Below, in pieces: positions 1-8,828 of a DNA stretch of 64,000 bases (its first letter is position 1; the number at the start of each line of letters is the position of its first letter). Source of the stretch: Paenibacillus sp. yr247. GTDB lineage: Bacteria; Bacillota; Bacilli; Paenibacillales; NBRC-103111. The notes beneath the pieces were generated by a model that saw only the letters and a program-made list of their open reading frames with translations, did no database searches and had not been told where the DNA came from. The stretch lies in the NCBI RefSeq assembly GCF_900103825.1, contig NZ_FNIF01000003.1:272947-336946 (forward strand), given 5' to 3'. Both the position numbers and the translations under genes were made by a program.

Positions 1-23
1 TTTCTCCCTTTCTTCAAGGTCCC

Positions 24-761
24 TTATATAAATGTTTGGGGATCCACGCCCCATTTATCTATAAATGACTGCCGAGAACGTGCGACAATCTGCTGAAATT
101 GCTCTTTACCCTTTTTATCAAAGCTGGCACTGCCATAATGAAATATAAAGGTGTCTTCCGCTAACATAAGCCGATAGCCCGCTTGTCTTGCGCGATAACA
201 GTAATCGTCATCTTCGTAATGGCCTGGACTGAAGCGCTCGTCGAGCAGTCCGATTCTCTGCATCACTATACGTTTGAACAAGAAACAGAAGCCGACCAGA
301 CGTTGAACTTCTTGGTATGCTCCTTTTTTTTCAACATTGTATTTGCGGGTCATCTCTTCCAAGCTCGTATAAGCTTCCTGAATTTTTTGCCTTCCGCTGA
401 CATAATTGCTCATGGGTCCAACGATACCGATATCCTCCTGATGATAAAGAGCATCCAGCATATTTCTCAGCCATTTCGGGGTAAGGAGCACGTCATTATT
501 TAATAGGAGAATGGTGCTGCCCTTCGCTAACTTCATACCTGCGTTACAGGCTGCTGGAAACCCCTTATTTTCATAAAAGGATACAAACGGGACCTTTTCC
601 CGAAGCAAAAAATCGATCGTTCCGTCGGTCGACCCGTTATCAATTACAATGATTTCATAAGGTGTATCGCTGTTTTTTGTGTTCTTGCGCAACGAATAAA
701 GACAATCCTGCAGCAGTTTATTTTCGTTATAAGTCGGGATGATAATACTGGTTATATCCAT
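24..761 (-). CDS. GT2 family glycosyltransferase
   Basis: 245-aa cytoplasmic GT-A enzyme that should move a sugar from a nucleotide sugar to a surface glycan; donor and acceptor cannot be read from sequence. The N-terminus has the GT2 nucleotide-binding start (SIIIPTYNE, then VIDNGSTDGT), a metal-binding region at LLLNNDV near residue 86, and a GHYEDDDYCYRARQAG block near 180 typical of the acceptor side. The ATG is preceded by GGAGGG and lies inside the end of the upstream GT2 gene (10-base overlap), so it is probably translationally coupled as the last gene of a three-GT2 operon. Length is normal for a single-domain GT2. Confidence 0.9.
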   Translation of the reverse strand: MDITSIIIPTYNENKLLQDCLYSLRKNTKNSDTPYEIIVIDNGSTDGTIDFLLREKVPFVSFYENKGFPAACNAGMKLAKGSTILLLNNDVLLTPKWLRNMLDALYHQEDIGIVGPMSNYVSGRQKIQEAYTSLEEMTRKYNVEKKGAYQEVQRLVGFCFLFKRIVMQRIGLLDERFSPGHYEDDDYCYRARQAGYRLMLAEDTFIFHYGSASFDKKGKEQFQQIVARSRQSFIDKWGVDPQTFI

Positions 762-1831
762 GTTAATCCCTCCGCAAGTGCGGACCGTTTTCGGATAGGA
801 TCCTCAAAGCCCAACCGGCTGCTATGGCTTTTTATTAGCATATGCATAGCCTCCAGATGATCGCCTAGGATCAGGTTCGCTACTGGATTAGAAGTCCCCG
901 TGTTCAGCTGAGTGACCTTGTTCACCGTAATAACATCGACGCTAGCTGGGGCGCAAATATTTAAACCTAGCTTAATGGCTAGTGATTGGGCTTTGGGTGG
1001 CACAGCCAAATGAGCTACCCCTATTTGCTCGATTGCTTTTCGGGAAAGCATGTGGGGAATGGCCGTCATGGAGTTTGATTTCAAGTCCGGCCTGTCTTGG
1101 ATGGTATTCAAAAATTCTTTCATCATCGTCACGCCATCTCGACGTGCGAATTGGCCGATGAATGGCGTCATGTCGTTTAGCGCTACATCTACCCCTCGAT
1201 CCATCGCTCGAATAAACGGAACTAGTTGTTCCGCTTTAATCGGAATATCACCGTCGAGAAACAGCACCATGTCTGCAGTCGTCAGTTTAGCGCCGATCGA
1301 GCGCCCCACATCATGCCCGACAGAGCCTGGATAGTGCACGATGGTCGCTAGTGTGTTTTGTCTTGCGATAGCAAAGCTGTTATCGGTAGTGCCATTGACA
1401 ACAACGATGATTTCCTTCATGGGAAAACGCCGCAGTTCTGCTAGTACGTTTCCAATCGTACCTTCTTCATTGAAAACTGTAATGACAGCTGCCAAACTCT
1501 TTAGCGTCGGAATCAGCACCCCTTCCGGCTTCTCCATACCCAATTGCGTGCAGTAACCTTCGAGAAAAGCGTTCGCACAGGCGGCATATCGCTCATTCGG
1601 AATTTGTTGCACCTTGCCGATGTAGTAGTAATACCACAGTGACTGGATAAAAGTGAGGGGCTGTTCGTCTCCTGGAATCGGATGATCGACAGCATATCGC
1701 CTTCCATCCCGCTGAGTGGCCTGCTTCCAGATTGCGAAAGGTGTAATCCGTTTTCGTCTTTTCATGAACATTCTTTTTCTTCTTAATGGCAATTTCTTGC
1801 GTAATTTTCGAACGATAGCTTTTCGTTTCAT
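752..1831 (-). CDS. GT2 family glycosyltransferase with basic N-terminus
   Basis: 359 aa. The start is placed at the ATG preceded by GGGGTG with normal spacing; an upstream in-frame start would run into the preceding gene. The first ~30 residues are very basic (KRKAIVRKLRKK and following), which may bind membrane phospholipid or a polyanionic acceptor. The GT2 domain begins near residue 115 (AAVITVFNEEGTIG), with VVVNGTTDNS and LFLDGDI (a DxD-like metal site). It is a clear paralogue of the next gene upstream: both carry GHDVGR followed by an IGAK/IGAM segment and a VALN segment after the DxD, suggesting a local duplication. Specificity is unknown. Confidence 0.88.
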   Translation of the reverse strand: MKRKAIVRKLRKKLPLRRKRMFMKRRKRITPFAIWKQATQRDGRRYAVDHPIPGDEQPLTFIQSLWYYYYIGKVQQIPNERYAACANAFLEGYCTQLGMEKPEGVLIPTLKSLAAVITVFNEEGTIGNVLAELRRFPMKEIIVVVNGTTDNSFAIARQNTLATIVHYPGSVGHDVGRSIGAKLTTADMVLFLDGDIPIKAEQLVPFIRAMDRGVDVALNDMTPFIGQFARRDGVTMMKEFLNTIQDRPDLKSNSMTAIPHMLSRKAIEQIGVAHLAVPPKAQSLAIKLGLNICAPASVDVITVNKVTQLNTGTSNPVANLILGDHLEAMHMLIKSHSSRLGFEDPIRKRSALAEGLTWI

Positions 1832-1835
1832 ATCA

Positions 1836-2645
1836 TCACCCCACAAAAGATCGATCCCGGGATAGATCTGTCTGCTGACCTCGCTCGTTCGTATCATTCA
1901 GTAACCATTCGATGGCTTCCAAGTGATCTCCGACAATAAGATGCCGCAGCGGATCTACCTTGAATGCCCTCCTTCTTATTGGATTCATTTTACCGACGTT
2001 CACGTTATGCACATTGTGAAGATCAAGACCTTTTCGAATCGCAATCGTTTGAGCTAGAGGAGGCACCGATAAGTGTTTGGCTTCGATCAATTCCAGTGCT
2101 CTTCTGTTTATCGCATGGGGAATGGTCGTCATGGAAGCTCCTCGCAGATCTGGGCGGGACAGAGCAAGATTCAAAGCATGCTTAGCTAACACCACAGGAT
2201 GTACTTCGTCTGTCAGAATTTTACCAGAATAACTGTTTAGAGCCACATCAACGCCACTTTCGACCGCCAATATAAAAGGTCTCAGCTCGCGCGCAGAAAT
2301 CACGATATCGGCATCGATAAAGAGTAGAATGCTTCCTTTCGCATGCATCGCGCCGATTCCACGCCCTACATCATGCCCTAATGCTTCCTTAAATGAAATC
2401 ACCCGTGCGCCCATTTTGCGAGCTATGCGCTCTGTTCCATCACGGGAACCGTTAACAACAACAATGACTTCTGTCGATGGATGCACCAATCGTGCTTGAC
2501 GAATGACAGCAGCGATCGTTTTCCTTTCATTCATCGCCGGGATCACGACAGATACTTTAGGAGTTTCATGAGCAGGAATAGGTTTGGAAACAGGGCGAGA
2601 TCTCCTTCTAGGTTTCAACAGCTTTCGTTTCCTTCGCTGCAACAT
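1836..2645 (-). CDS. GT2 family glycosyltransferase (paralogue of its downstream neighbour)
   Basis: 269 aa; first gene of the three-GT2 operon, starting at an ATG preceded by GGGGAGAGTGAGG. A basic N-terminus (QRRKRKLLKPRRRSR) is followed by the GT2 core: SVVIPAMNERKT, IVVVNGSRDGT and a DxD at LLFIDADI. The GHDVGRGIGAM segment links it to the downstream GT2. The gap to that gene is only 4 bases. Both paralogues combine an Arg/Lys-rich leader with a single GT2 domain and no membrane segment, so a soluble or peripheral enzyme is expected. Confidence 0.9.
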   Translation of the reverse strand: MLQRRKRKLLKPRRRSRPVSKPIPAHETPKVSVVIPAMNERKTIAAVIRQARLVHPSTEVIVVVNGSRDGTERIARKMGARVISFKEALGHDVGRGIGAMHAKGSILLFIDADIVISARELRPFILAVESGVDVALNSYSGKILTDEVHPVVLAKHALNLALSRPDLRGASMTTIPHAINRRALELIEAKHLSVPPLAQTIAIRKGLDLHNVHNVNVGKMNPIRRRAFKVDPLRHLIVGDHLEAIEWLLNDTNERGQQTDLSRDRSFVG

Positions 2646-2775
2646 GACCTCACTCTCCCCTACTAACTTTCATTCGATTTGTCCCATTCTATGTTTATCC
2701 ATCTCGAAGGGCACGGCATTCGTTTAAGCCCTCTGCATGATTTTGTGAAAATGGGACATCTAGCTAAAACTAACT

Positions 2776-4146
2776 CTATAGTAACTTCAGCTCCGTAAGC
2801 CGTTGCTTCACTTTTTGTCCTACAGCCAGAGGCGAGTACTCGGCGTGTATGGTTTTTTGACCATGATCTGCTATCAACTTTCTCCACTTCGAATCCTGCA
2901 CCAGTCTGCGCATGTAGTAGGCAGCATGTTCAATATCCGGGTCTGCCCAGATTTGATGTGCTTTGTAAGGTCCAATGTCCCTACCCACGGAAACAAGACT
3001 GTAGTTCACTGGACAAGAATTGTCGGTGTTCATAAAATCGGTATTACCTGACCAATTCGTTCCAATGACAGGTTTGCCCAAGTACATCGCTTCAGCCAAG
3101 ACGAGTCCGAAGCCTTCAGAACGATGAAGGGAAACAAAGCAATCTGTGGAGTTGATTAACGTATCTACCTTGTCACGGCTTAATATATCATCAATCAAAT
3201 ATATGTTGGCATATCCTTCGATTTGCTGCTTAATCTCTTCGAGATCTCTTGGATTGGAATTCGGGTTGTTTACTTTAATGACCAATCCGACAGATAAGTC
3301 ATTTATCAGGAATGCCTTCTTGAATGCTTTAATCACGGCCTGGGGATTTTTTCTCTCCATTATGCTGTGCGTGTCATACATGGATAAGAATAGGAATTGC
3401 CCGCCCGGGAGCCCAAATGCTGCCCGATCAAACGAATCCGCATGTTTGACTTGAATTGCATGAGGAATTCTGATAACCGGCAAAGGGGATTTCTTCTGCA
3501 CCGCATCTACTATAAATTGCGATGGCACCCAAACTTCATTGACCAACTCAAAGCTGCTGCACCATTCATCCGGAAATTCAGGCAGCTCCCACGCCCAGTA
3601 ACCGATGTTGAACCTGTTGCGGAATACTTCCTTACCTAATGGATGGAACGGATAGTCGTAAGCAATACGCAAGTTATTTGCATTCATATGGAAAAAGTTA
3701 ATCTTATAAGGGGCATGATTCATCTCCTTGTGAACCCAAGAACTATCTTCGTTTCTTGCGCTTTTGGCTCCACCGTCGGCGAAATCAATCATTCCGAAAG
3801 GCAGCTCTGCTGCTTCGAACGCCTTCGCCATTAAACGGCTTGCTTCCCCCAATCCGATTTCCGTACGAATGTACCCGATCAAATTCACACCTTCCTGTAA
3901 GTCTAAAGGGTTCGGGTTCGGGTTCGGGTTCGGGTTCGGGTTCGGCTCGACAAGCACTTCTTCCTTTTGAACAGCTAGCTCTGTGGAGGCTGTTTCGGGT
4001 TGCCTCTTTTTCATAGGTTTCGATTCCTTCTTCTTATAGTTTACCTTTAAGATTCCTTTCCGGTTGGCTGCCTTAGATCTACTGGTCTTTGGTGTGGAAG
4101 ATTTCAGAGGCTGCCCAGGCTTTACGGAGTTTCCCCCTTTCCTCAT
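2776..4146 (-). CDS. GT4 family glycosyltransferase with Asn-Pro repeat linker
   Basis: 456 aa from the ATG behind AAAGGAG; an in-frame extension of about 31 residues upstream has no ribosome site. Three parts are visible: a basic Lys/Ser-rich leader (residues ~1-60), a linker of six consecutive Asn-Pro dipeptides encoded by a GAACCC hexanucleotide repeat, and a GT-B glycosyltransferase (residues ~85-456). The C-terminal half has the GT4 nucleotide-sugar site: SLHRSEGFGLVLAEAMYLG followed by PVIGTNWSGNTDFM. That last motif is shared with the four tandem GT4 enzymes at 8.8-13.3 kb, so all five are paralogues. The hexamer repeat can change linker length without shifting frame. Confidence 0.88.
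   Translation of the reverse strand: MRKGGNSVKPGQPLKSSTPKTSRSKAANRKGILKVNYKKKESKPMKKRQPETASTELAVQKEEVLVEPNPNPNPNPNPNPLDLQEGVNLIGYIRTEIGLGEASRLMAKAFEAAELPFGMIDFADGGAKSARNEDSSWVHKEMNHAPYKINFFHMNANNLRIAYDYPFHPLGKEVFRNRFNIGYWAWELPEFPDEWCSSFELVNEVWVPSQFIVDAVQKKSPLPVIRIPHAIQVKHADSFDRAAFGLPGGQFLFLSMYDTHSIMERKNPQAVIKAFKKAFLINDLSVGLVIKVNNPNSNPRDLEEIKQQIEGYANIYLIDDILSRDKVDTLINSTDCFVSLHRSEGFGLVLAEAMYLGKPVIGTNWSGNTDFMNTDNSCPVNYSLVSVGRDIGPYKAHQIWADPDIEHAAYYMRRLVQDSKWRKLIADHGQKTIHAEYSPLAVGQKVKQRLTELKLL
3908..3946. repeat. GGGTTC hexanucleotide microsatellite inside a GT gene
   Basis: About six head-to-tail copies of ggttcg, in frame, encoding alternating Asn and Pro. Because the unit is six bases, slippage would lengthen or shorten the linker rather than switch the gene off. 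Confidence 0.9.
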
Positions 4147-4357
4147 ACCACTTTCACTCCTTTCGTTTTTGGCTAGATGATGGATGTTCAAGCTGCTTCC
4201 TACCATACTATGAATGCCCATATGCAGATTCATATGCATTTACCCAGCTTGGCTAGAAATTGGCGAATGACTAGTATGAGTTTGATGAATTCGTTTATGG
4301 TAAAAAAGGGGACATGGACAAAGTCACAAGGAATGGGTTTGAGATGGCCTGTCCCAA

Positions 4358-4396
4358 CAAAAAAAACCTCCTCATCTAATCCTTAGAATTAGGAAG
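4358..4396 (-). terminator. Rho-independent terminator after the small helical protein operon
   Basis: On the minus strand an imperfect stem (CTAATTC paired with GGATTAG around TAA) is followed by a run of eight T. It overlaps the stop of the 97-aa gene and ends the three-gene small-protein operon. Confidence 0.6.
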
Positions 4397-4682
4397 GGGG
4401 CATGCGAACTGCCTTATAGGCTCCTGTATGTGGATTCAACCACGGATCAGCCGGAGTCCCTTTTTGTTTTTCACGGATTGAAATACCCGTTATCTTCCTC
4501 GTAAGAATCTGCTGATAGCGCACAATCGATTCCAGATTCTCGGCCACTTGCTTGGCCAGCGGGGGGGTTTCTTCCACGGATTGAGCCACGCTCTCAATAA
4601 TTCGGGCCAAAGCACGTTGACTGCGTGCCAAAGAGTTTAATACATCTAACTTGATCCACTGCTCTCTTTCCCCGATCCTCAT
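4389..4682 (-). CDS. Small helical protein, function unknown (third of three)
   Basis: 97 aa, mostly predicted alpha-helix with heptad-like hydrophobics (LARSQRALARIIESVAQSV). It ends in a short Pro-rich tail. It shares the RSQ.ALAR..E pattern with the 98-aa protein two genes upstream (MARSQHELARLLEAK), so the two look like paralogues. Its ATG overlaps the stop of the preceding gene (ATGA), implying coupling. No catalytic motif is present and there is no signal peptide. I recall similar short Paenibacillus proteins being labelled sugar epimerases in databases; nothing here supports that. Its placement among glycan genes suggests a structural or scaffolding role. Confidence 0.75.
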   Translation of the reverse strand: MRIGEREQWIKLDVLNSLARSQRALARIIESVAQSVEETPPLAKQVAENLESIVRYQQILTRKITGISIREKQKGTPADPWLNPHTGAYKAVRMPPS

Positions 4683-5023
4683 TTTTCTAACCCGCCGCCT
4701 AAACCGAACATATTACCAAGTCCTCCGCCAGCTCCAGCACCTGAAGTGTCTTCTTTCTCTCCAATAAGAATCTCCAAATTTTTGGCAAATGCTTCCTCCA
4801 TCTTGGTTATTCCGTGAATGACAGCAATGAGCTGCTCATGGATATCGTGCGACTTTTTGACTTGCTCTGCATGATTTTCATAGGCGTCTGTAGATAAATG
4901 ATGGCAGATCCAATTGCGGGATTTTTCAGCATGGATGGCTTTGGCTTCCAGGATTAACGCCACGTTATACTGAATTTTCGCCGCAGCCTTCAGAATGGAC
5001 AAGCAACTATCTTCTCTGCTCAC
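4679..5023 (-). CDS. Small helical protein with Gly-rich tail, function unknown
   Basis: 114 aa from a GTG start behind GGGGGC; no ATG is available. Residues 1-90 are helical with conserved-looking pairs shared with its neighbours (AAAKIQYNVALILEAKAIHAE resembles the LEAKR.V..HMA stretch of the first gene). The C-terminus is a low-complexity Gly tail (GAGAGGGLGNMFGLGGG), which could be flexible or self-associating. Middle gene of a three-gene operon, with a 4-base overlap downstream and a 23-base gap upstream. No recognised family. Confidence 0.72.
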   Translation of the reverse strand: MSREDSCLSILKAAAKIQYNVALILEAKAIHAEKSRNWICHHLSTDAYENHAEQVKKSHDIHEQLIAVIHGITKMEEAFAKNLEILIGEKEDTSGAGAGGGLGNMFGLGGGLEK

Positions 5024-5046
5024 GATATTCGCCCCCAGTCTCGCCT

Positions 5047-5343
5047 TTACTCTTCACTTGATTCCTCATCCTCTTTCAATATCTTCATAATTGGAGCCAG
5101 ATTATCGGCCAGCGCTTCCGTCAAATCAGCAAGACTAGTTAAATAACCGGTTACCCCTTTCGTTATCCCTAGGGAGTGTTCCATCAACGATTCAATATCT
5201 CCTAAAGAATGATCCTTATCCGGAATCTGTTCAACCATCGTAGCCATGTGAACAATCACGAAGCGTTTGGCTTCCAGGAGACGGGCCAGCTCATGCTGTG
5301 ATCTCGCCATGTGCTTGAGTATCGAATCTATTTTTTCCTCCAT
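5047..5343 (-). CDS. Small helical protein, function unknown (first of three)
   Basis: 98 aa behind a strong TAGGAGG site. Likely a two- or three-helix bundle: KHMARSQHELARLLEAKR, then two further amphipathic helices, ending in an acidic tail (KEDEESSEE). It is the first gene of the trio. All three are short, soluble, cysteine-poor helical proteins of similar length, which fits a hetero-oligomeric bundle. Neighbouring beta-rich surface proteins and glycosyltransferases suggest spore-surface assembly, by context only. Confidence 0.75.
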   Translation of the reverse strand: MEEKIDSILKHMARSQHELARLLEAKRFVIVHMATMVEQIPDKDHSLGDIESLMEHSLGITKGVTGYLTSLADLTEALADNLAPIMKILKEDEESSEE

Positions 5344-5441
5344 GGTTGTTCCTCCTAAGGTCGGAGATCAAAGGCTCTCCTTCCGGAACTTTCTCATTTA
5401 GCATATGCGGATTTGCGCAAAGTGGGACTGCGATTTCGTCT

Positions 5442-5949
5442 TTACGACTCATTTTCATCATAAAGTGTGCCAATAAGATAGACCGGATTGGGGGTTCGAA
5501 GACTTATTGTACTTGTACCATCCGCAGCACCATTTTGAATTACAGTTGCAATCAGCGTGTAAGTAATCTTACCCTGATTGCCCGTTTCTGCGAAAACAAA
5601 GGAGGTTGTTGTGCCTTTCGGACTAACCAATCCAGCTTCAGCAGGCGTTAAATCAACACTACGGTCTCCTCCATCAACAGTCGAGTAGACCAGTTTCTTT
5701 GCTCGGCTCCCTACAGCTCGGTAAAGTTGGAATAGGATTTGGTAATCCCCGCCCCTTGAACCTTTGTTGATTGTCAATTGATGACTGATCGTCGCCATCA
5801 CAACCTCACGGTCTTTGCTCTTGGCCCCTTTTAGCGTTACTGAACCCAGGTTATACGGTGTATCTACTACCATTGTCGTTGGAAGAGGGGGGAATTAATC
5901 CTGTACCATTTTCAAAACCTAAATATTTCACTCTTGCACTTCTCGCCAT
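5442..5949 (-). pseudogene. Exosporium-like beta protein, frameshifted in a C6 run
   Basis: The ATG at 5949 has an ideal GAGGAGG site and begins MARSARVKYLGF, matching MSDEARIKYYDF of the intact neighbour at 6081-6620. The frame runs into a stop after RYTV near 5852, while the remaining ~143 residues continue in the +1 frame to 5442 and end in LYDENES, as the neighbour ends in VVDENES. Changing the six-C run (5887-5892 on the plus strand) to five joins the frames into a 168-aa protein, close to the neighbour's 179 aa. So this is one gene with a single-base homopolymer shift: either phase variation, a sequencing error, or recent inactivation. The product should be a beta-sandwich, surface-exposed and lacking a signal peptide, like other mother-cell-assembled proteins. 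Confidence 0.82.
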
Positions 5950-6080
5950 TTTCTTCCTCCTCAAATCATTATTATTGTAATAGATGCAAATGAAGAGCCC
6001 CTGTTGCTTGGACATTCCAGAAATAATATGTAAACCGCCCTCAGCGAAGAATGCGCTGAGGGCGGCTGACAAATTCAATA

Positions 6081-6620
6081 TTAGCTTTCGTTTTCGTCGA
6101 CGACAAAACCATTAAGTTCAAGAGAACCAACAGAAACAACTGGAGTTGTAATAGCAACCGCAGCGCCAGCAGCATTTAGTGCAGAGAAACCGGTTACTTC
6201 AGCTGTTAAAAAGTACGTGTGATTTCCTTTTGGTGCAAGGGTATCCGTAACCTTGAATGATGTTGTTCCTATAGCGGTAAATGTAGTGGCAGCAGCAGCT
6301 ATTTGAGTTGCAAGGGTGTCACGAAATTGAGCAACCAGGGTTCCTGTATTAACAGCATCACGCCAAATTCGGTACGTAACAGTCAGGGTTGCAACAGTAA
6401 GAGCACCAGTTTGTGCTGGAATCGTCCCAGTGAAAGTAAGGTCGATAGATGCGGACAATACCTGTCTGTCGTCAGGTCTAATGTGCTTCAATTTTAGAGT
6501 AGCAAGCGTTGTTTGTGTGGCAGCCGTAGTTGCAACCGTTAATGGAGTGAGCGGAGTTACTCCTGGAATCGGCGGGAACTTGGAAAAATCATAATACTTG
6601 ATCCGTGCTTCATCACTCAT
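6081..6620 (-). CDS. Putative exosporium/spore-surface beta protein
   Basis: 179 aa behind TAGGAGG. Rich in Thr, Ala and Val, with alternating hydrophobic residues suggesting a beta-sandwich (VLSASIDLTFTGTI, TSFKVTDTLAP, YFLTAEVTGF). It has no signal peptide, no membrane segment and no cysteine. It shares the start (ARIKYYDF against ARVKYLGF) and end (DENES) with the frameshifted gene just downstream. The intergenic leaders of both genes share TGTCCAAGCAA, GCTCTT and TTGCATCTAYTACA, so they are probably co-regulated. A Thr-rich segment near residues 23-42 could carry O-glycans. Function as a spore-surface protein is inferred from context. Confidence 0.72.
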   Translation of the reverse strand: MSDEARIKYYDFSKFPPIPGVTPLTPLTVATTAATQTTLATLKLKHIRPDDRQVLSASIDLTFTGTIPAQTGALTVATLTVTYRIWRDAVNTGTLVAQFRDTLATQIAAAATTFTAIGTTSFKVTDTLAPKGNHTYFLTAEVTGFSALNAAGAAVAITTPVVSVGSLELNGFVVDENES

Positions 6621-6782
6621 TATTTGTTCCTCCTAAAATATGATTATTTTTTGTACTACAGTGTAGTAGATGCAATTTAAGAGCAAATTGCTTGGACAAA
6701 TGCAGGAAGCAATTGGTCTATTTTATAAAAAATAGGATGTTTCCCGCATTCCTTTACACCCAAGCATTCCCCTTCCACGTTC

Positions 6783-6791
6783 CATAAACTA
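6783..6791 (+). promoter_or_regulatory. Candidate sigma-K -10 box upstream of kinase-like gene
   Basis: CATAAACTA fits the sigma-K -10 pattern CATANNNTA and lies about 70 bases upstream of the kinase-like gene at 6862. No clear AC -35 at the expected distance, so weak. Confidence 0.25.
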
Positions 6792-6861
6792 GTAGGAAAA
6801 GCTTCCATTTATGAAGAAACGACGAATTGCACAGCATTTCATAGAAAAGGAGATGGATGCC

Positions 6862-7497
6862 ATGTTTGATTTTAGAAAGATCATCGGAAGCTTCAATGAA
6901 GATAAGAAAGCAGTCATGGAAGATTTCAGAAATATAACCGTAACCGAAGGATCTCCTTTAATCATCCATAATCCAACCACATACAAACTGCTCGGTCAGG
7001 GTGCGCAAGGAGCTGTATTTCAACTTTCGTCCGACCGATGCGTGAAAATCTATGCCAGAGAAAAGGACGTATTAAGAGAAAAGAAAGTGCTTGCGGCAGC
7101 CAAAGCATCCAACTCCCCCTTTTTCCCTGAGCTGTACGAAACCGGGCGGAATTACGTGGTTATGGAGTTCCTGAAGGGGCCAACCCTTCCTGAATATTTG
7201 AAGGAAAAGAAGGCTTTTCCAAAATGGGTCGCGAACCAGCTCATTGAAATGCTGCAGGACATGGAGCGTTTAAAGCTCACTCGGCTCGATGCGAGACCCC
7301 GACATATTTATGTAGTGAAAAGCAAACGTCTTAAAGTCATCGATCACGTCTATTCTTACAAAAAAAAACATCCCTATCCCCGTAAACTCCTGGAAGAGCT
7401 GGGGCTCTTGGGATATAGAGATGATTTCATGAAACAGGTTTTAGAAGTGGATGCATTCCTTTATAACAAATGGATAGAGCTTCAAAATCAGAAATAA
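6862..7497 (+). CDS. Atypical protein-kinase-like protein
   Basis: 211 aa. The start is the ATG with AAAGGAG at 9-base spacing; two earlier in-frame ATGs lack a site. It has a kinase-fold outline: Gly-rich loop LGQGAQGAVF (residues ~44-53), an ATP-contacting lysine in CVKIYA, a hinge region VVMEFLKG, a catalytic-loop-like RLDARPRHIYVV and a DFG-like VIDHV. The paralogue at 35962-36585 aligns through all of these. The usual HRD is altered and the C-lobe is short, so substrate may be protein, lipid-linked sugar or small molecule. It is transcribed opposite to its neighbours and meets the dehydrogenase gene tail to tail with a 2-base gap. Confidence 0.8.
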   Translation: MFDFRKIIGSFNEDKKAVMEDFRNITVTEGSPLIIHNPTTYKLLGQGAQGAVFQLSSDRCVKIYAREKDVLREKKVLAAAKASNSPFFPELYETGRNYVVMEFLKGPTLPEYLKEKKAFPKWVANQLIEMLQDMERLKLTRLDARPRHIYVVKSKRLKVIDHVYSYKKKHPYPRKLLEELGLLGYRDDFMKQVLEVDAFLYNKWIELQNQK

Positions 7498-7499
7498 AG

Positions 7500-8822
7500 T
7501 TACCACAAAAGTCCCTTATAATAGCTGGAATCGGGAATCGTATCTGATATACGTACCAGATCAATTACCGGTTTAAATGGCAAGATGTCCGTCACCAAGG
7601 AATAGTACTCCTTGGTTTTTTGTGTGACGACAATCAAATCGGCGAATTCCTTGACTTCCTGCAAATCAGACGCAAGCAATCTGGCCAGATGAGGAACTGT
7701 AGATTCAATATACTGTTTATTAGTACCCATTAGCTGGGAGGCAAGCACATTTTGATCATAAATCTTGATCTCATAGCCTTTGCCAATGAGTCGTTCCAAT
7801 AGCTTCACTACCGGACTCTCCCTCAAATCATCCGTTCCTGATTTGAATGCCAGACCGAGCACACCCACCCGAACCTTGCCCTCCGCCAAAATCAGTTCGA
7901 GCGCCCGTTCGATCAACAGGGCATTGCTGCGTTCAACCGAGGAAAGCACCGACATTTCCACATTCCGTGACCGGGCCATGGCATTAAGTGCTTTAAGGTC
8001 CTTCGGCAAGCAGGAGCCCCCAAAGGCAAAGCCAGGCTTCAGGTACGCCGGCGAGATATTCAAATGTCGGTCTTGACAGAACAAATCCATGAGTGTGTGA
8101 GGATCAACCCCCATCGAATGACAAAGCGCGCCAATCTCATTAGCAAATACGACTTTTAAAGCGTGGAACGAGTTATTGACGTATTTGATCATCTCCGCCA
8201 CTTCTCTATCCGTCTCCAGTATCGGGGCGTTAATAGGGCCGTAGATTCGTCTCAGCATATCTAAGGCTTGCTCGTTATGCGTACCGATTAATGTGTAAGG
8301 CGGATGAAAGTAATCCTCAATACTCGTTCCTTCGCGTAAAAACTCCGGATTGCTGACGACGGTAAAATCCTGATCTATTCGCTTGCCGGATCGTGCTATG
8401 ATGTGCTCGATTTCCCGGCATGTTCCAGGAGGAACGGTAGATCGTATGATGATCGTCTGGAAAGCCTCTCTTCCCTTAATGGCTTCACTGATTTGTTCAG
8501 CCACATGCCATATAAATGAAAGATCCGGGTATCCGTTTTTGTCGGAAGGCGTTCCTACACAGATCAGACAAATATCCGCCTGTCTGACTGCTGCCTGAAT
8601 ATCACTCGTTGCCGATAATCTGCCTTGCTTATGCTGCTCTTCAACCAATTCAGCTATGCCTTTCTCGATAATGGTCGGCTTTCCCTGATTGAACAGATCC
8701 ACCTTATGCAGATTCACATCTACACCGATGACCTGGTTGCCGAGCTCGGCCAGACATGCTGCCGATACGCACCCTACATAGCCAAGACCAAAGACAGAAA
8801 TTGTATACGAATGAATCGTCAT
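7500..8822 (-). CDS. UDP-glucose/GDP-mannose 6-dehydrogenase family enzyme, AlgD-like
   Basis: 440 aa. NAD-dependent four-electron oxidation of the sugar C6 of a nucleotide sugar to the uronate. Rossmann motif FGLGYVGCVSAACLAE at the N-terminus, VGTP near residue 91, SNPEFLREG near 165, and the catalytic-cysteine motif FGGSCLPKD near 265. That last motif and the INQG/FNQGKPTI-type N-terminal segment resemble GDP-mannose 6-dehydrogenase (AlgD) more than the UDP-glucose enzymes, and ManC is encoded at 24-25 kb, so GDP-mannuronate is a plausible product. Substrate remains uncertain. Last gene of the four-GT4 operon (6-base gap). Confidence 0.88.
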   Translation of the reverse strand: MTIHSYTISVFGLGYVGCVSAACLAELGNQVIGVDVNLHKVDLFNQGKPTIIEKGIAELVEEQHKQGRLSATSDIQAAVRQADICLICVGTPSDKNGYPDLSFIWHVAEQISEAIKGREAFQTIIIRSTVPPGTCREIEHIIARSGKRIDQDFTVVSNPEFLREGTSIEDYFHPPYTLIGTHNEQALDMLRRIYGPINAPILETDREVAEMIKYVNNSFHALKVVFANEIGALCHSMGVDPHTLMDLFCQDRHLNISPAYLKPGFAFGGSCLPKDLKALNAMARSRNVEMSVLSSVERSNALLIERALELILAEGKVRVGVLGLAFKSGTDDLRESPVVKLLERLIGKGYEIKIYDQNVLASQLMGTNKQYIESTVPHLARLLASDLQEVKEFADLIVVTQKTKEYYSLVTDILPFKPVIDLVRISDTIPDSSYYKGLLW

Positions 8823-8828
8823 TTGTTT

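Noticed and set aside
4389-5343. Sugar epimerase annotation for the small proteins
   Set aside because: Too short, no Rossmann motif or catalytic Tyr-Lys pair.
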